A stretch of 64,000 bases of DNA from Arion vulgaris (Eukaryota > Mollusca > Gastropoda > Stylommatophora > Arionidae). Below are positions 22,055-32,085 of the stretch, piece after piece; the stretch's first letter is position 1, and every line of letters begins with the position of its first letter. The notes under the pieces were generated by a model. The model saw only the letters and a list, made by a program, of their open reading frames with translations. It had not been told where the DNA came from and did not search any database. Location of the stretch: positions 42,775,398-42,839,397 of the forward strand of contig CM036756.1 in assembly GCA_020796225.1 (NCBI GenBank), given 5' to 3'. A program made the translations under genes and the position numbers.

Positions 22055-22256
22055 TTGGATAGACACATAACAACTTAATATTAAATAAATAACATTTTGA
22101 AAGTAAATATATACTGTCATTTTTTTAGGCTTTGCGCACCATTGTTGCATAAAAATGTACCGGAATTGCGCTGTAGCTGGCCTTACATGAATACGCCGCT
22201 GGATTTTAATAAGAGAGAATCCTTAAATCTGAACAACGACATTTGTTGATGAACAA

Positions 22257-22516
22257 ACGCCCGTGTTGTAGCCGGGGCTCGCAAGGGGAGCAAAGATTTG
22301 TACCACTGGGACTTACAAGGCATGTCGTAAGAGGCTTCTGATGGCGACCTAGGGAAGCTACCCTAGTAGATAAAAAGCATCGCAGAAATCGGATGTGCTG
22401 ACCTATTTATAGTCGCATAACTGGCACAACGTACAATCGCTCTTATGTTCAGATCACATACAAATCACACAGAGTGGTTAACAAATAGTCAATATGGAGA
22501 GTTTGAAGAAGGAGAA
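22257..22516 (+). mobile_element. SINE S1, full length
   Basis: Target duplication GTTGATGAA(C/G)AA at 22245-22256 and 22517-22528, one mismatch. This is the second S1 within 450 bp in the same orientation. Confidence 0.9.
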
Positions 22517-22528
22517 GTTGATGAAGAA

Positions 22529-23589
22529 TAAACTATAGATATTCAGAATATACCACAAGAAGTGGAAAACTTGTGAAACCCATTACTGTCAGCATTCCAT
22601 GCAAAGACCGCACTTTGATCTGGCAGGATATATTACATTTTTGTTGTTGTAAAGTTATCGTATTCAGGTGCCAAACTGGAATGTTGACTGGCTCATGTCC
22701 CATCTCTACATTAGCCGCAAATAGTTGGAAAGTGCTATCAGTTACATTCTGAATCTGTTGAGATAATAATGTTCCGGACAAGTTGATCTGGATGGAAGCC
22801 AACAAATACTGGTTTTATTTTATATGATTCATGTTTGTCTTTCTCCAATATGTTCCTAAGAAGGTGTTTACCATTTAACCTTCACATTAGCACCCGATGT
22901 TGTTCATTTGACTTATTGGTAAAGTGATCTTGAAATATGTCAGTGTTATTTCTGTTAACACCTGCTTATTTCCGTGTTATAAGTATTCCCAACATCGCTA
23001 ATGATAGCAGTTCTTCCTCTTCTTTGCGATCGGTTTCGTGTGCTCCAGGGTCGTGCGGTATATTTTCTCAGTATGATGCAAGTCTTCGAAATGCCGCCCT
23101 ATAAATGTTTTTACTTTAAAATAACCTTCAATTTTGATTTCCCTGCTTATGCTGCCCCCTCCTCGGCCCCCTTTCCGTCCGCCTGATGCCGCCGCCTCTT
23201 TGTATCATAGCACGGCACGGTCCTGGTATGCTCGTGTAAACCATGAGATGTTTCATAGCAGATGTTCAATATTAATTCTATCAGTGCCTTCTATCCATAC
23301 ATCACGCAAGTATCTTGTGATCTTGCTTGTCCGAAGACTCACATCTGTTATGTTCTGTTGAGATGTGATGTATATAATTGTTCTAGTATGTTCTATTTCC
23401 ATCTCGTTCATGAATATTCTCTCTACAAACTTCTTACCATCTTGATTGTCATTATTTCTATAATAAATCAGGACCATTTTTTTTTCTATTACACGTATCA
23501 AGACTTCTCTGTTTCCCAAAAATTGTGTCCTTTTTCAAAGTTTGTTCGACAGTTGATAAATATTTCTGCTTTACATTAAAAACTCTGCT
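22529..23589. other. Unassigned region with weak minus-strand open frame
   Basis: A 90-codon minus-strand frame at 22533-22805 (containing NLSGTLLSQQIQNVTDSTF) has a protein-like composition but matches no family I recognise and has no splice or start support. The rest is unassigned. Confidence 0.35.
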
Positions 23590-23945
23590 ATAATTTCTTT
23601 ATGATGAATATAAAATGGAACGAATTCAGGAGAAGTGGTGAAATCAGAAACATGTCTGGTCAACCATTAGTGACAACTGTTATAAGAAAGAGAAGATGGA
23701 GATATGTTGGACACACCTTGAGGAGAAATGATCGACGAATATGAAAGCAGGCATTGAAGTGGGATGCAAAGGGTTCACGAAAGAGAGGTCGACCTAAGGA
23801 GACCCTGAAACGAATTTTGCTGATAGAGGCAAGAAATGTTCGTCTCAGTTCCATGGATGAGATTGAGCGAGTTGCCCAGGATAGAGCGGTATGGAGAAAT
23901 TACTTGCAGGCCCTATGTAACGTATAACAGTACGAGAGGAATTAT
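23590..23945 (+). mobile_element. LINE C-terminal tail
   Basis: Contains RKRRWRYVGHTLRRNDRRI, a stop, then GSRKRGRPKETLKRIL and LSSMDEIERVAQDRAVW. It is the C-terminal tail of the LINE class whose 20-codon IGLSSMEDIE segment is amplified at 52061-52720. Confidence 0.85.
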
Positions 23946-24475
23946 TATGTATTATTTATAATTTCTTTGCTATATATAAATTTGTCAATGTTGTCTTTCT
24001 CAAACCAAACATTGTCAAGTTTTTGTTTACTTATTTCTTAGAGTATTGCTTGATTTATGTCCAAGTTTTCCAACATTTTTTTTTCAAGATTTTGCGTTTT
24101 CCATTAACAACCCAAAAAAAGCACATATATTGTTTCGCATTGACAATGTTATCGTTACTCGTTGTCATGTTTTAGATATTCCCATGCCAGAAAAGCATGT
24201 TTTTGGTTCCCCCAACCACCTTACTTCTGCCATGAAGGTGTATCCAAGTTTTAAAAATATATTTGTTATGTAGGGATGTAATAAATTCAGATATAAAAAT
24301 CTGACGGGCTGCCAGAAGAGTTTCTCTTACTGGACTCAATAACAAAGGAGGTAAAGTATTGTGTGTGTGTGTGTGATGGCGACCTAAACGACCTACAAGT
24401 ATTCCTTTTTTTACACACACACATTTATATGTATACATATATATATATATTTAATGTAAATATATATATTTAATG

Positions 24476-24547
<72 letters not shown>

Positions 24548-24560
24548 TTGAGAAGCATTA
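23946..24560. other. Spacer with TG and long TA microsatellites
   Basis: A TGTGTG run lies at 24361-24375 and a TA run of about 65 bp at 24479-24543. The remaining sequence is unassigned. Confidence 0.7.
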
Positions 24561-25118
24561 TATGCAACAAGTCATTGTCAATTGATATCAGAATGAGAGT
24601 CTTACAGTGCTACATAGAACCAATACTGACATACGGATGCGAGTCTGAGAATCATACAGTGCTACATAGAACCAATACTGACATACGGATGCGAGTCTGA
24701 GAGTCATACAGTGCTACATATAACCAATACTGATATACGGATGCGAGTCATGGACAATAAACAAACCGATCGAGAAATCTCTGAGGGCCACAGAGATATG
24801 GTTTTTACAGGAGAATGACGTGTATCCCATGGACTGCTAAAGTGATTAATGTTGAGGTGCTGAATGAGATCAAGACACAGTCATATAAGAAAGTGTCAGT
24901 CATCATTTTTTGGGAATGTTATGAGAAAGGAAGGTTTAGAACATATTGTAACTGGTACAATCTTGGGGAGACGAAACAGAGTAAGGCAGAGAAAGTTTTG
25001 GATAGCCTGACTTCATGGCATGGAAGAGCGTCAACATCTGAGATGATAGCAAACACCAGAGACAGAGATTAGTGGAGATCCATGATCGCCTACGCCAGCC
25101 TGCATGGCACCTGATGAT
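24560..25118 (+). mobile_element. RTE-like LINE C-terminal tail with internal triplication
   Basis: Frame-shifted but recognisable: RVLQCYIEPILTYGCES, WTINKPIEKSL, RMTRIPWTAKV, EVLNEIKTQSYKK, LTSWHGRASTSEMIANTRDR. A 49-51-bp block (GTGCTACATAGAACCAATAC to GGATGCGAGTCTGAGA) occurs three times at 24603-24740. The 3' end is GGCACCTGATGATGA, then TA repeats. Confidence 0.88.
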
Positions 25119-25399
25119 GATATATATATATATGAACATATTATTTCGATTGAAATCTTCTTTGTTCAGTGACAGCTGAAATCTTTAGAAATAGAAGAAA
25201 AACAACAAATTACCTTTCTTTCTTGTCTCTAATCATGTTTTACCTCACAGTGCCAAGATAAGAAGAGATTTCTAGAACGGACTCTTTTGTGTGTTTCATA
25301 AATAGTGTTTTTCATCCGTCTCTTTCATTTCTGTGATCCACCGTTTTTGGGTCTACAAACGCTTTGCTCTATGAAACGCACTGTCTGTTGGCAATCTTG

Positions 25400-25590
25400 G
25401 TTGGTTATTGGTTACTAAACTGACGTCATTGCACTCCGGGCAGACCCATAGGTGCTCAGTCTCCCCAACAGATATCGAAGAGTATGCATACTGATGGTTC
25501 CTGTGGCTCGCTGATTAAACACACCTCTCACTCTGCCTCTCAGGCATCCAGTTCGACTTGAACAACGGGTAACTCCAAACTGCTTAAATC
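25400..25590 (-). mobile_element. LINE RNase H-type C-terminal tail
   Basis: The minus strand combines frames ATGTISMHTLRYLLGR and TEHLWVCPECNDVSL-like. This is the cysteine-containing end of LINEs that carry RNase H. A near-identical copy is at 37936-38125. Confidence 0.7.
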
Positions 25591-25849
25591 GCTTGATCGA
25601 TTCAACATCGATTTTAGTGTCATCCAACAGAGAGTCGCGAAGAGACCGAAGAATATCCCCTTATCCATCTTCAACTCCCCAACAATCGATGCTGTTTGGC
25701 AATCTTATGTGGCCGAACCGTTTAATTTGTTGTTGCTTGATCAAGTTCAGTACTGATGTTGTATTGTGCCCACTTTTTTCCTGATGTCTTCATTTCTAAA
25801 CCGGTCAATTCAAACGAATTACCGTTTATGAATATACTGTAATAGATAG

Positions 25850-26025
25850 CATTAATGGAGGGCATGATTCCTGGAAGACTGAGTATCAAACAGCCAAAAC
25901 TAAAGTGGCAACATAACATTAAAGAAACTTTGAGCACGAAGATGAAGGGCAGTCAGCTTCAGGTCGGTCAGGTTTCCTCAAAGCTTCGATTTCAGGTCGA
26001 CTGGGTGTGGCCACATGTTGCTCCT
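25850..26025 (+). mobile_element. LINE C-terminal tail fragment
   Basis: Encodes MEGMIPGRLSIKQPKLKWQH and NIKETLSTKMK, a GRP-type tail with the basic motif degraded. It is directly followed by a minisatellite. Confidence 0.7.
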
Positions 26026-26318
26026 ATTCCTAGTCTATGTTGAGAATGTTTGACTTATTCCTAGTCTATGTTTGACTTATTCCTAGTCTATGTTGAGAAT
26101 GTTTGACTTATTCCTAGTCTATGTTGAGAATGTTTGACTTATTCCTAGTCTATGTTGAGAATGTTTGACTTATTCCTAGTCTATGTTGAGAATGTTTTGA
26201 CTTACTCCTAGTCTATGTTTGACTTATTCCTAGTCTATATTTGACTTATTCCTAGTCTATATTTGACTTATTCCTAGTCTATGTTTGACTTATTCCTAGT
26301 CTATGTTGAGAATGTGTC
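26024..26318. repeat. 21/31-bp minisatellite, about 11 copies
   Basis: Units TGACTTATTCCTAGTCTATG + TTGAGAATGTT (31-32 bp) or without the second part (21 bp). It starts at the very end of the LINE tail. Confidence 0.93.
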
Positions 26319-26384
26319 TAATATTGTCCTTTATTTAAACTGTAGGTTATACTGGGTGACCTAGTTTTCATGTTTGGTTGATTG

Positions 26385-26800
26385 ACATTATCATCATAAC
26401 CGCATTTAAGCTAATAATCGTATGTGCTTTGATCTCTTTCTTACATAGGAATAAATCTTAGTTCAATGCACGAACTCCGTAGCACCGGTATTAGATCCCG
26501 ATGTAATTTTGAAAATGATGCTAATTTGTGTAGGAATTTGATTGTAATTTTTGTAATTAGTTATTCTCGGGCAGCGACTTTTCAGCATACTCTAATTTCA
26601 ACTACAAACGGTTCTTTTGTTTTCTTTACTCGTAATGGCACACCACATGCCGAGATTATTGCACAAAGCACACACTCCGTAGCTCTGGTAACAATCCTTA
26701 AGGGATCTCCTGGAAAAAATTCACTTACCAACAGATCGACGCGATACTGATTCGAACCTACCTCTTTTAGAACGCAAGGAAAACGCTTAAACGCTTTTCA
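26385..26800 (-). mobile_element. Composite SINE: S3 3' half fused to S2
   Basis: 26385-26620 matches the S3 3' body (CTTTCTTACATAGGA, CACGAACTCCGTAGCACCGG). From about 26630 it matches S2 (GTAATGGCACACCACATGCC, ATTCGAACCTACCTC B-box remnant). No short flanking repeats separate the two parts, suggesting a chimera or template switch. Confidence 0.7.
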
Positions 26801-27839
26801 CATCTGCCATCTTCTGTTATTACATGTCACAGGGAGGCGTGAGTCAGTATCAGGAGAGGTTAGAAACATGAAAATGTAGTGGATTTTGTGTTTTAATAAG
26901 TTTTATACTTACCTGTTTTCCAGTTATTAAAAAATAAAAACTTTTTTTCCGTTATAAGTTACGTTCAGAATTTCTTTAAAAATTACCAAAAACATCATTG
27001 ATTTTGACGCATTTTTTTAAAATGTTTACATTTCTCACTGCAAATGTTTTTATGTTTAGGGGACAGTTCTGTTATAAAACGTAGAGGGAGAATCATTGTT
27101 TTTCATTTGTTCTTTGAAAATTGCAATTCATTCGGCGAGGGAAAATGGGGGGTGTGGGTGAACGGGGAAGACGTGGGAGTCTTGCCTCATCTTCAAGGCG
27201 ACTCCAGCTTAGAAAGGTTGAGAGCTACTGAATTAAACAGAAGTCACCAAACTAGCTGTACTCTGACCTTTAACCCACCAGAAACAAACGAAAGTACACT
27301 TGTTATTAAGACATTGGCGTTTGCAGTTACCTTGTTTTCTAAGAAATCCTTAACTGTTGAATTTACCACGCGTACCCACGTGATGGAAATATCAGATAAC
27401 GAAATGTTGTTAGTTCGTCTGTTACAAGTGATGAAGGTCACCGTTCTGCTCATTCTGAAGATAAGACGGTTTGCTTGAGTCGAGACAGTCTATGAGCGTA
27501 GTTGATTGATTAGTCCGAGCCAAGATCGGTGTTGAAAGATCGTGGACAGTGTGAGCAGGGAATGTTTACTATTGTTGGACGTTGTGCTACTTTTCATGCT
27601 TGTTTCCTCTGTTCTGCTGCAGCAGATATCTAATACAGAACATGGTGGAGTGTTACAAATAGATAAAACATACGTTTCGGCCGCAAGATTTGTGTGTATA
27701 TAGCACGCCACACACGAACACAAACAAAACAGCCGGGGAAAAATAAATACAAAACCTGCTAATCCACTTGAATAGAGAAATGGAATAGTGAATGCGTTGA
27801 CAGATCTTACGGTGAGGGAGTCAGAACTGACCAAGACTA
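26801..27839. other. Unassigned region
   Basis: About 1 kb with an open plus-strand frame of 144 codons at 27044-27478 that has no recognised domain and no splice support. I do not call it a gene. Confidence 0.4.
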
Positions 27840-28590
27840 CTTTATCTTCACGTTGCAGTCCTGGTAAAAGACTATTAAGAAAATCTGATAAAGAGAGTTG
27901 ATTGAACGAACAAGGAATGCAAGCCTGGTCCCGATAATGCCGTGCTTTATACGGATGAGATCCTGCAAATTGTCTGACAATATCAAATAAAGAACCATTA
28001 AAACGAACAACTGTTCCTCGTTGGAGACCATCATTAAAAGACAAAGATGAATGAAACATATGTGTCGTATGTCAGTAATGGTATTGTTTGTCTAAGACAG
28101 TTCTTGATGGACACCGTAAAGAAAACGAAGGCCTGGACGTCCAAAGAAAACGAAGGTCTGGACGTCCAAAGAAAACGAAGGCCTGGACGTCCAAAGAAAA
28201 CGAAGGTCTGGACGTCCAAAGAAAACGAAGGTCTGGACGTCCAAAGAAAACGAAGGTCTGGACGTCCAAAGAAAACGAAGGTCTGGACGTCCAAAGAAAA
28301 CGAAGGTCTGGACGTCCAAAGAAAACGAAGGTCTGGACGTCCAAAGAAAACGAAGGTCTGGACGTCCAAAGAAAACGAAGGCCTGGACGTCCAAAGAAAA
28401 CGAAGGTCTGGACGTCCAAAGAAAACGACGGCATGGACGTCCAAATAAAACACGGAGAAGGACTGGAAAATGAGTTGAAAGATTGTGGCTTGACGTGGGA
28501 AACAATTAGTAGAAAGTCGGCAGAACGACAATAGTGGAAATCTCTTGCAGAAACTTTGTGTCAAACGGACACGAAGATGGGATAGATTGA
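27840..28590 (+). mobile_element. LINE C-terminal tail containing a minisatellite
   Basis: Coding remnants precede and follow an array. [14 protein letters not shown] and a CRMS motif come first; LENELKDCGLTWETISRKSA and ER come after. The undisturbed relative at 41005-41283 reads [20 protein letters not shown]. Stops and frameshifts make it a pseudogene. Confidence 0.82.
28119..28447. repeat. 25-bp minisatellite born in a LINE coding tail, about 13 copies
   Basis: Unit GGACGTCCAAAGAAAACGAA + GGTCT. One reading is KRRPGRPKKT, the basic GRP motif of LINE tails, so a single motif copy was amplified. Because 25 is not divisible by three, the frames rotate and all remain open on both strands. 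Confidence 0.95.
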
Positions 28591-28883
28591 GATAGATAGT
28601 ATAGGGATGTGCTCAACCAAAAGACTCAGATACCGCAGCCTCTTTGTAAACAGCGACACAATGTACCTAACGCCACATTCAGTGCGAACAAAGACGATGT
28701 AGAGTCATGGGGAGAATGACAAACTTTAACTGAAATGTTGGCAATATATACCTTTATTTTATCTGCTTATGTGATCTTATTATATAATTTGGTTATTACT
28801 GATATCAATGATACAAATTGCTCTTGCATGTATCCATGGGTTTAAATAATGTCAAGACCGTCAAGCTGAGATATACATTATTT
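28591..28883. other. Unassigned spacer
   Basis: No recognised feature. Confidence 0.4.
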
Positions 28884-28896
28884 GTATGTGAATTCC

Positions 28897-29114
28897 GCCC
28901 GTGCTTTGCTGGGGCTCACGGGGGAGCAAGGAATAGTAACACTGTGACCTACACGACATGTCAAAGATGACTGAGTTAGGAGCATAGGGAAACTACCCTA
29001 GTAAATAAAAAGTGTCGCAGAAATGAAATGTGCGCATAACTGACACATGTAGTGTGCTAGAAGTGTTTAACAAATGTCGATATAGAACATTCAAAGAAGA
29101 AAATGAAGAGGAAA
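28897..29114 (+). mobile_element. SINE S1, internally shortened
   Basis: Target duplication GTATGTGAATTCC (13 bp, perfect) at 28884-28896 and 29115-29127. It lacks part of the central TACTTGTAGGCGC segment. Confidence 0.92.
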
Positions 29115-29127
29115 GTATGTGAATTCC

Positions 29128-29457
29128 AAGGTTTAGATCTCAATTCAAGATCATCATGCTGGGATCTGAAGGGGAGAAGAAGAAGAAGAAGAAGCATATC
29201 ATTTATCAACCCCCTTTTTTTAGAGATAGACTGCAGAGTGTGTATGTCAGATTGAAACATAGAGTACAGAGCACATCCTGCAATCGTGTCCATCATACAT
29301 ACACCAACAAAACGAAATATGGCCTCATGAACGAAGCTTACAGATTCAGCTATGGCGAACTCACAAGGAACTCCAGCTGGTGCGCAGCTTCATAGAGATA
29401 ATTTAGCTCATAGTTTAGACTGAACACATGAAACCAATCTAAAGAAAATGATGATTT
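29128..29457. other. Unassigned spacer with GAA run
   Basis: A short GAAGAAGAAGAAG run at about 29174. No gene recognised. Confidence 0.45.
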
Positions 29458-29714
29458 CTTCTTCTTTGGACGCTCCATATCGACCACTTGTTAAACCACT
29501 CTTTGTGATCGGTATGTGATCTGAGCCTAAAAACGATTGTACCTTGTGCCAGTTATGCACCTACAAGTAGGCCAGCACATCTGATTTCTGCGACGCTTTT
29601 TATTTACTAAGGTAGCTTTCCTAGGTCTATACCTCAGTCGCCTTTCACGACATGCCTTGTAGGTCGCAGTGTTACTATTCTTTGCTCCCTTGCAGACCCG
29701 GCAACACACGGGCG
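29458..29714 (-). mobile_element. SINE S1, full length
   Basis: Reversed S1 whose head end (ACACACGGGCG) abuts the 60-bp array. No clear target duplication. Confidence 0.88.
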
Positions 29715-29717
29715 ATA

Positions 29718-30052
29718 ATAAATTACCAGAGACATTCATTACTTTGTTTGTATATCATTTACTGACTACTCTTTCTTAGATATCACCAGAGACATTCATT
29801 ACTTTGTTTGTATATCATTTACTGACTACTCTTTCTTAGATATCACCAGAGACATTCATTGTTTTGTATGTATATCATTTACTGACTACTCTTTCTTAGA
29901 TATCACCAGAGACATTCATTACTTTGTTTGTATATCATTTACTGACTACTCTTTCTTAGATATCACCAGAGACATTCATTGTTTTGTATGTATATCATTT
30001 ACTGACTACTCTTTCTTAGATATCACCAGAGACATTCATTGTTTTGTATGTA
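29718..30052. repeat. 60-bp minisatellite, 5.6 copies, split by a SINE
   Basis: Unit TATCACCAGAGACATTCATT + ACTTTGTTTGTATATCATTT + ACTGACTACTCTTTCTTAGA. The array continues after the S1 insertion at 30317 as diverged units. The S1 therefore entered after the array had formed. Confidence 0.95.
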
Positions 30053-30316
30053 GATCCGCTGGTGTGGAGCCGGGGCTCGCAAGGGAAGCAAATAATAGTA
30101 CCACTGCGACCTACAAGACATGTCGTAAGAGACGACTGATGTAGGGGCCTAGGGAAGCTACCCTAGTAAATAAAACGTGTCGCAGAAATCGGATGTGCTG
30201 GTCTGCTCGTATGCGCATAACTGGCACAACGTTCAATCGCTCTTAGGCTTGGATCACATACATATCACAAAGAGTGGTTAACAAGTGATCGATATGGAGC
30301 GTTTGGAGAAAAAGAA
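30053..30316 (+). mobile_element. SINE S1 inserted in the 60-bp array
   Basis: GTATGTA at 30046-30052 and 30317-30323 flanks the element and belongs to the array unit. Confidence 0.9.
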
Positions 30317-30495
30317 GTATGTATATCATTTATCGACTACTCATTTCTTGTATATCACCAGAGACATTCTGTATGTTGTAAGTCTGTCAACAATCAACCA
30401 CATTACCCCCTTTTTTCTTGTATATCACCAGAAATATATCATATTTGAATTGTATATCACCAGAAATATATCACATTTGAATTGTATATTTTCAG
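30317..30495. repeat. Diverged array remnant forming the splice acceptor
   Basis: After two decayed 60-bp units the sequence becomes a 32-bp repeat ending in TGTATATCACCAG, with AG at 30430-30431, 30462-30463 and 30494-30495, exactly 32 bp apart. The last has TGTATATTTTCAG, a better pyrimidine tract, and is the inferred acceptor of the gene. Confidence 0.8.
30482..30495 (+). promoter_or_regulatory. LZTS: 3' splice site of the first LZTS coding exon
   Basis: TTGTATATTTTCAG followed by ATAGACATGTG. An in-frame TGA (30505-30507) precedes the ATG at 30511, so 30496-30510 is 5' UTR and one or more upstream noncoding exons must exist. They were not identified in the window. Confidence 0.65.
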
Positions 30496-30501
30496 ATAGA
30501 C

Positions 30502-30507
30502 ATGTGA
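30502..30507 (+). promoter_or_regulatory. Start-stop uORF (ATGTGA)
   Basis: An ATG immediately followed by TGA lies four bases before, and in frame with, the main ATG. If the exon boundary is right, scanning ribosomes meet this minimal uORF first. Whether it is used is unknown. Confidence 0.5.
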
Positions 30508-30510
30508 ACT

Positions 30511-31551
30511 ATGTCTACAAGTACAGACAGTTGCCATGACCTTGACATGGTAGAGGCTGACCGTCGTGATAACGTATATAGTTCTGCGTCCAGTTACTCA
30601 ACTTACTCTCGTGAGGTCAAGTTCATTTTTAATCCAGCAGATGACAGGATAGACGAGTATGGCGACTATTCACACATCAACCAAGTCTCCAAGCAAAATT
30701 ACGTGTCTCACACCCCACACACTTACAGTACATCTTCACAAGTATCAGGAAAGGAGAATCGAACCCCACATCATTCAAGAAATGATCCTACGTTTGCAAC
30801 CCAACATCAAGTGACATCTTTAAGAATGGGCAGTGCTCATTCTAGCGCCTCTAGAGATAGAGGACCTATCACCCCTCATGTTGAAGAAGGTTTGTACTCA
30901 CCCACACACTATGGTTACGCCCCTCGTAAACAAAGTGCGACCTCCGAAAATAACTACGCTAAAGAGAAGATTTATTTTAGTCCTGGAAGTGATATTTCAC
31001 AGTATCCATACGCCAGGCACTCGATTCAAGTGTGGAAAAACAACAACGTCCCTGTACCACCACCTCATCATCAAAACTTCCAGAAACAGCCAAATACTCT
31101 TCGGGATATGCACAGCAGAAACAACAGAAATGATGGGCCAGTGCTTAATACATTTCATACCCAGCATCCACTAACAAGTGTTCACGGCTCCTACCATTAC
31201 CAACAGCCGAACAATCATCTAAACAATCATCAAAACAATCATCCAGTAAATAATGAATCATCTTACAAGCAGCAATCACAAAACCACCACAATCAAACCG
31301 GTCATGAGCCCCCATATCCCATGCCCCCACGATACAACCACCAACATCATGCTCGAAGAAAGACATGGTCGCCCCCAACCCTGAAGATGAGCCTCTTAAA
31401 TGCCAGTTCCCAGGTATCTCGTGTGTGCTATAGTAATGATTCCATAGACATTGCAGATGAAGCAGGATTAGAAAGAAAAACTCAAAGTCTCTCGGAAGAC
31501 TTGGACGTGACTCCGCCAAAACTGGCCCCCATCAGCGGAGTACTAGCTCAG
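30511..31551 (+). CDS. LZTS: LZTS/ProSAPiP1/N4BP3-family protein, N-terminal coding exon
   Basis: This exon encodes residues 1-347 of a leucine-zipper putative tumour suppressor (Fez1-domain) homologue, a family of cytoskeletal and postsynaptic-type scaffold proteins. The start is the first ATG after an in-frame stop, 16 nt past the acceptor. The N-terminal half is low in complexity: serine/tyrosine-rich at 1-60 and His/Asn/Gln-rich at about 234-283 (NHLNNHQNNH, QSQNHHNQTGH). It then becomes more conserved: KTWSPPTLKMSLLNASS and SLSEDLDVTPPKLAPISG. In the family the P-K-L-x-P-x-S-G block is followed closely by R-P-x-A-F-K-P-V, which here starts the next exon, so the junction is well supported. 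The frame closes after a phase-0 donor at 31552 (TCAG|GTAAGT). Read-through would add 15 residues before a stop. Family assignment is strong; the exact orthologue among LZTS1-3 and N4BP3 is not resolved. Confidence 0.92.
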
Positions 31552-31557
31552 GTAAGT
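31549..31557 (+). promoter_or_regulatory. LZTS: 5' splice site of LZTS exon
   Basis: CAG|GTAAGT is a consensus donor. The exon ends on a codon boundary (phase 0), matching the acceptor at 47031-47032. Confidence 0.93.
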
Positions 31558-31801
31558 TATAGATATCATCATCATCAAGAGTCTTGTCAGCAGACGTAGG
31601 TTATAATGTTTTCACACAACTCTCTATTACTCGTTCTAGCTATGTTTTCTTATACTGTTTTCACTCCGTGCCATGATGTTAAATGTCATATTTTCCCTCT
31701 GTCGACCTCTATCTCTCTTCCCCTGTATCATACCCGTTGTCACAATACATTCTAGCTATTCTCTTCATATAACATGACCAAAGACGTGTTTGTTTCTTTC
31801 T

Positions 31802-32059
31802 CGCCCGCGTGTCTCCGGCACTCGCAAGGGGAGCAAAGAATAATAATACTGCGATCTACACGGCATGTCGCAAGAGGTGACTGGTGCATGGGGTCTAGAG
31901 AAATTACCCTTGTAAATAAAAAGAGTCGCAGAAATTGGATGTGCTGGTCTACTAATAGGCGCATAACTGGCACAACGTACAATCGCTCTTAGGCTCAGAT
32001 CACATACAAATCGCAAAGAGTGGTTAACAAGTGTTCGATATAGAGCGTTCGAAGAAGAA
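31802..32059 (+). mobile_element. SINE S1, full length
   Basis: Target duplication GTTTCTTTCT at 31792-31801 and 32060-32069. It lies in the intron, in sense, just before the 31-bp array. Confidence 0.93.
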
Positions 32060-32085
32060 GTTTCTTTCTAATGTGGTTCATAAGC

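Noticed and set aside
22533..22805. Possible protein-coding exon (90 codons, minus strand)
   Set aside because: Composition is protein-like but no family, splice sites or repeats support it; kept only as an unassigned region.
27044..27478. 144-codon plus-strand frame
   Set aside because: No recognisable domain, and an overlapping minus-strand frame of similar quality; likely chance.
28047..28534. AT-hook-like protein with GRPKK repeats
   Set aside because: The repeats are a 25-bp minisatellite from a LINE tail motif, open in all frames; no independent gene structure.
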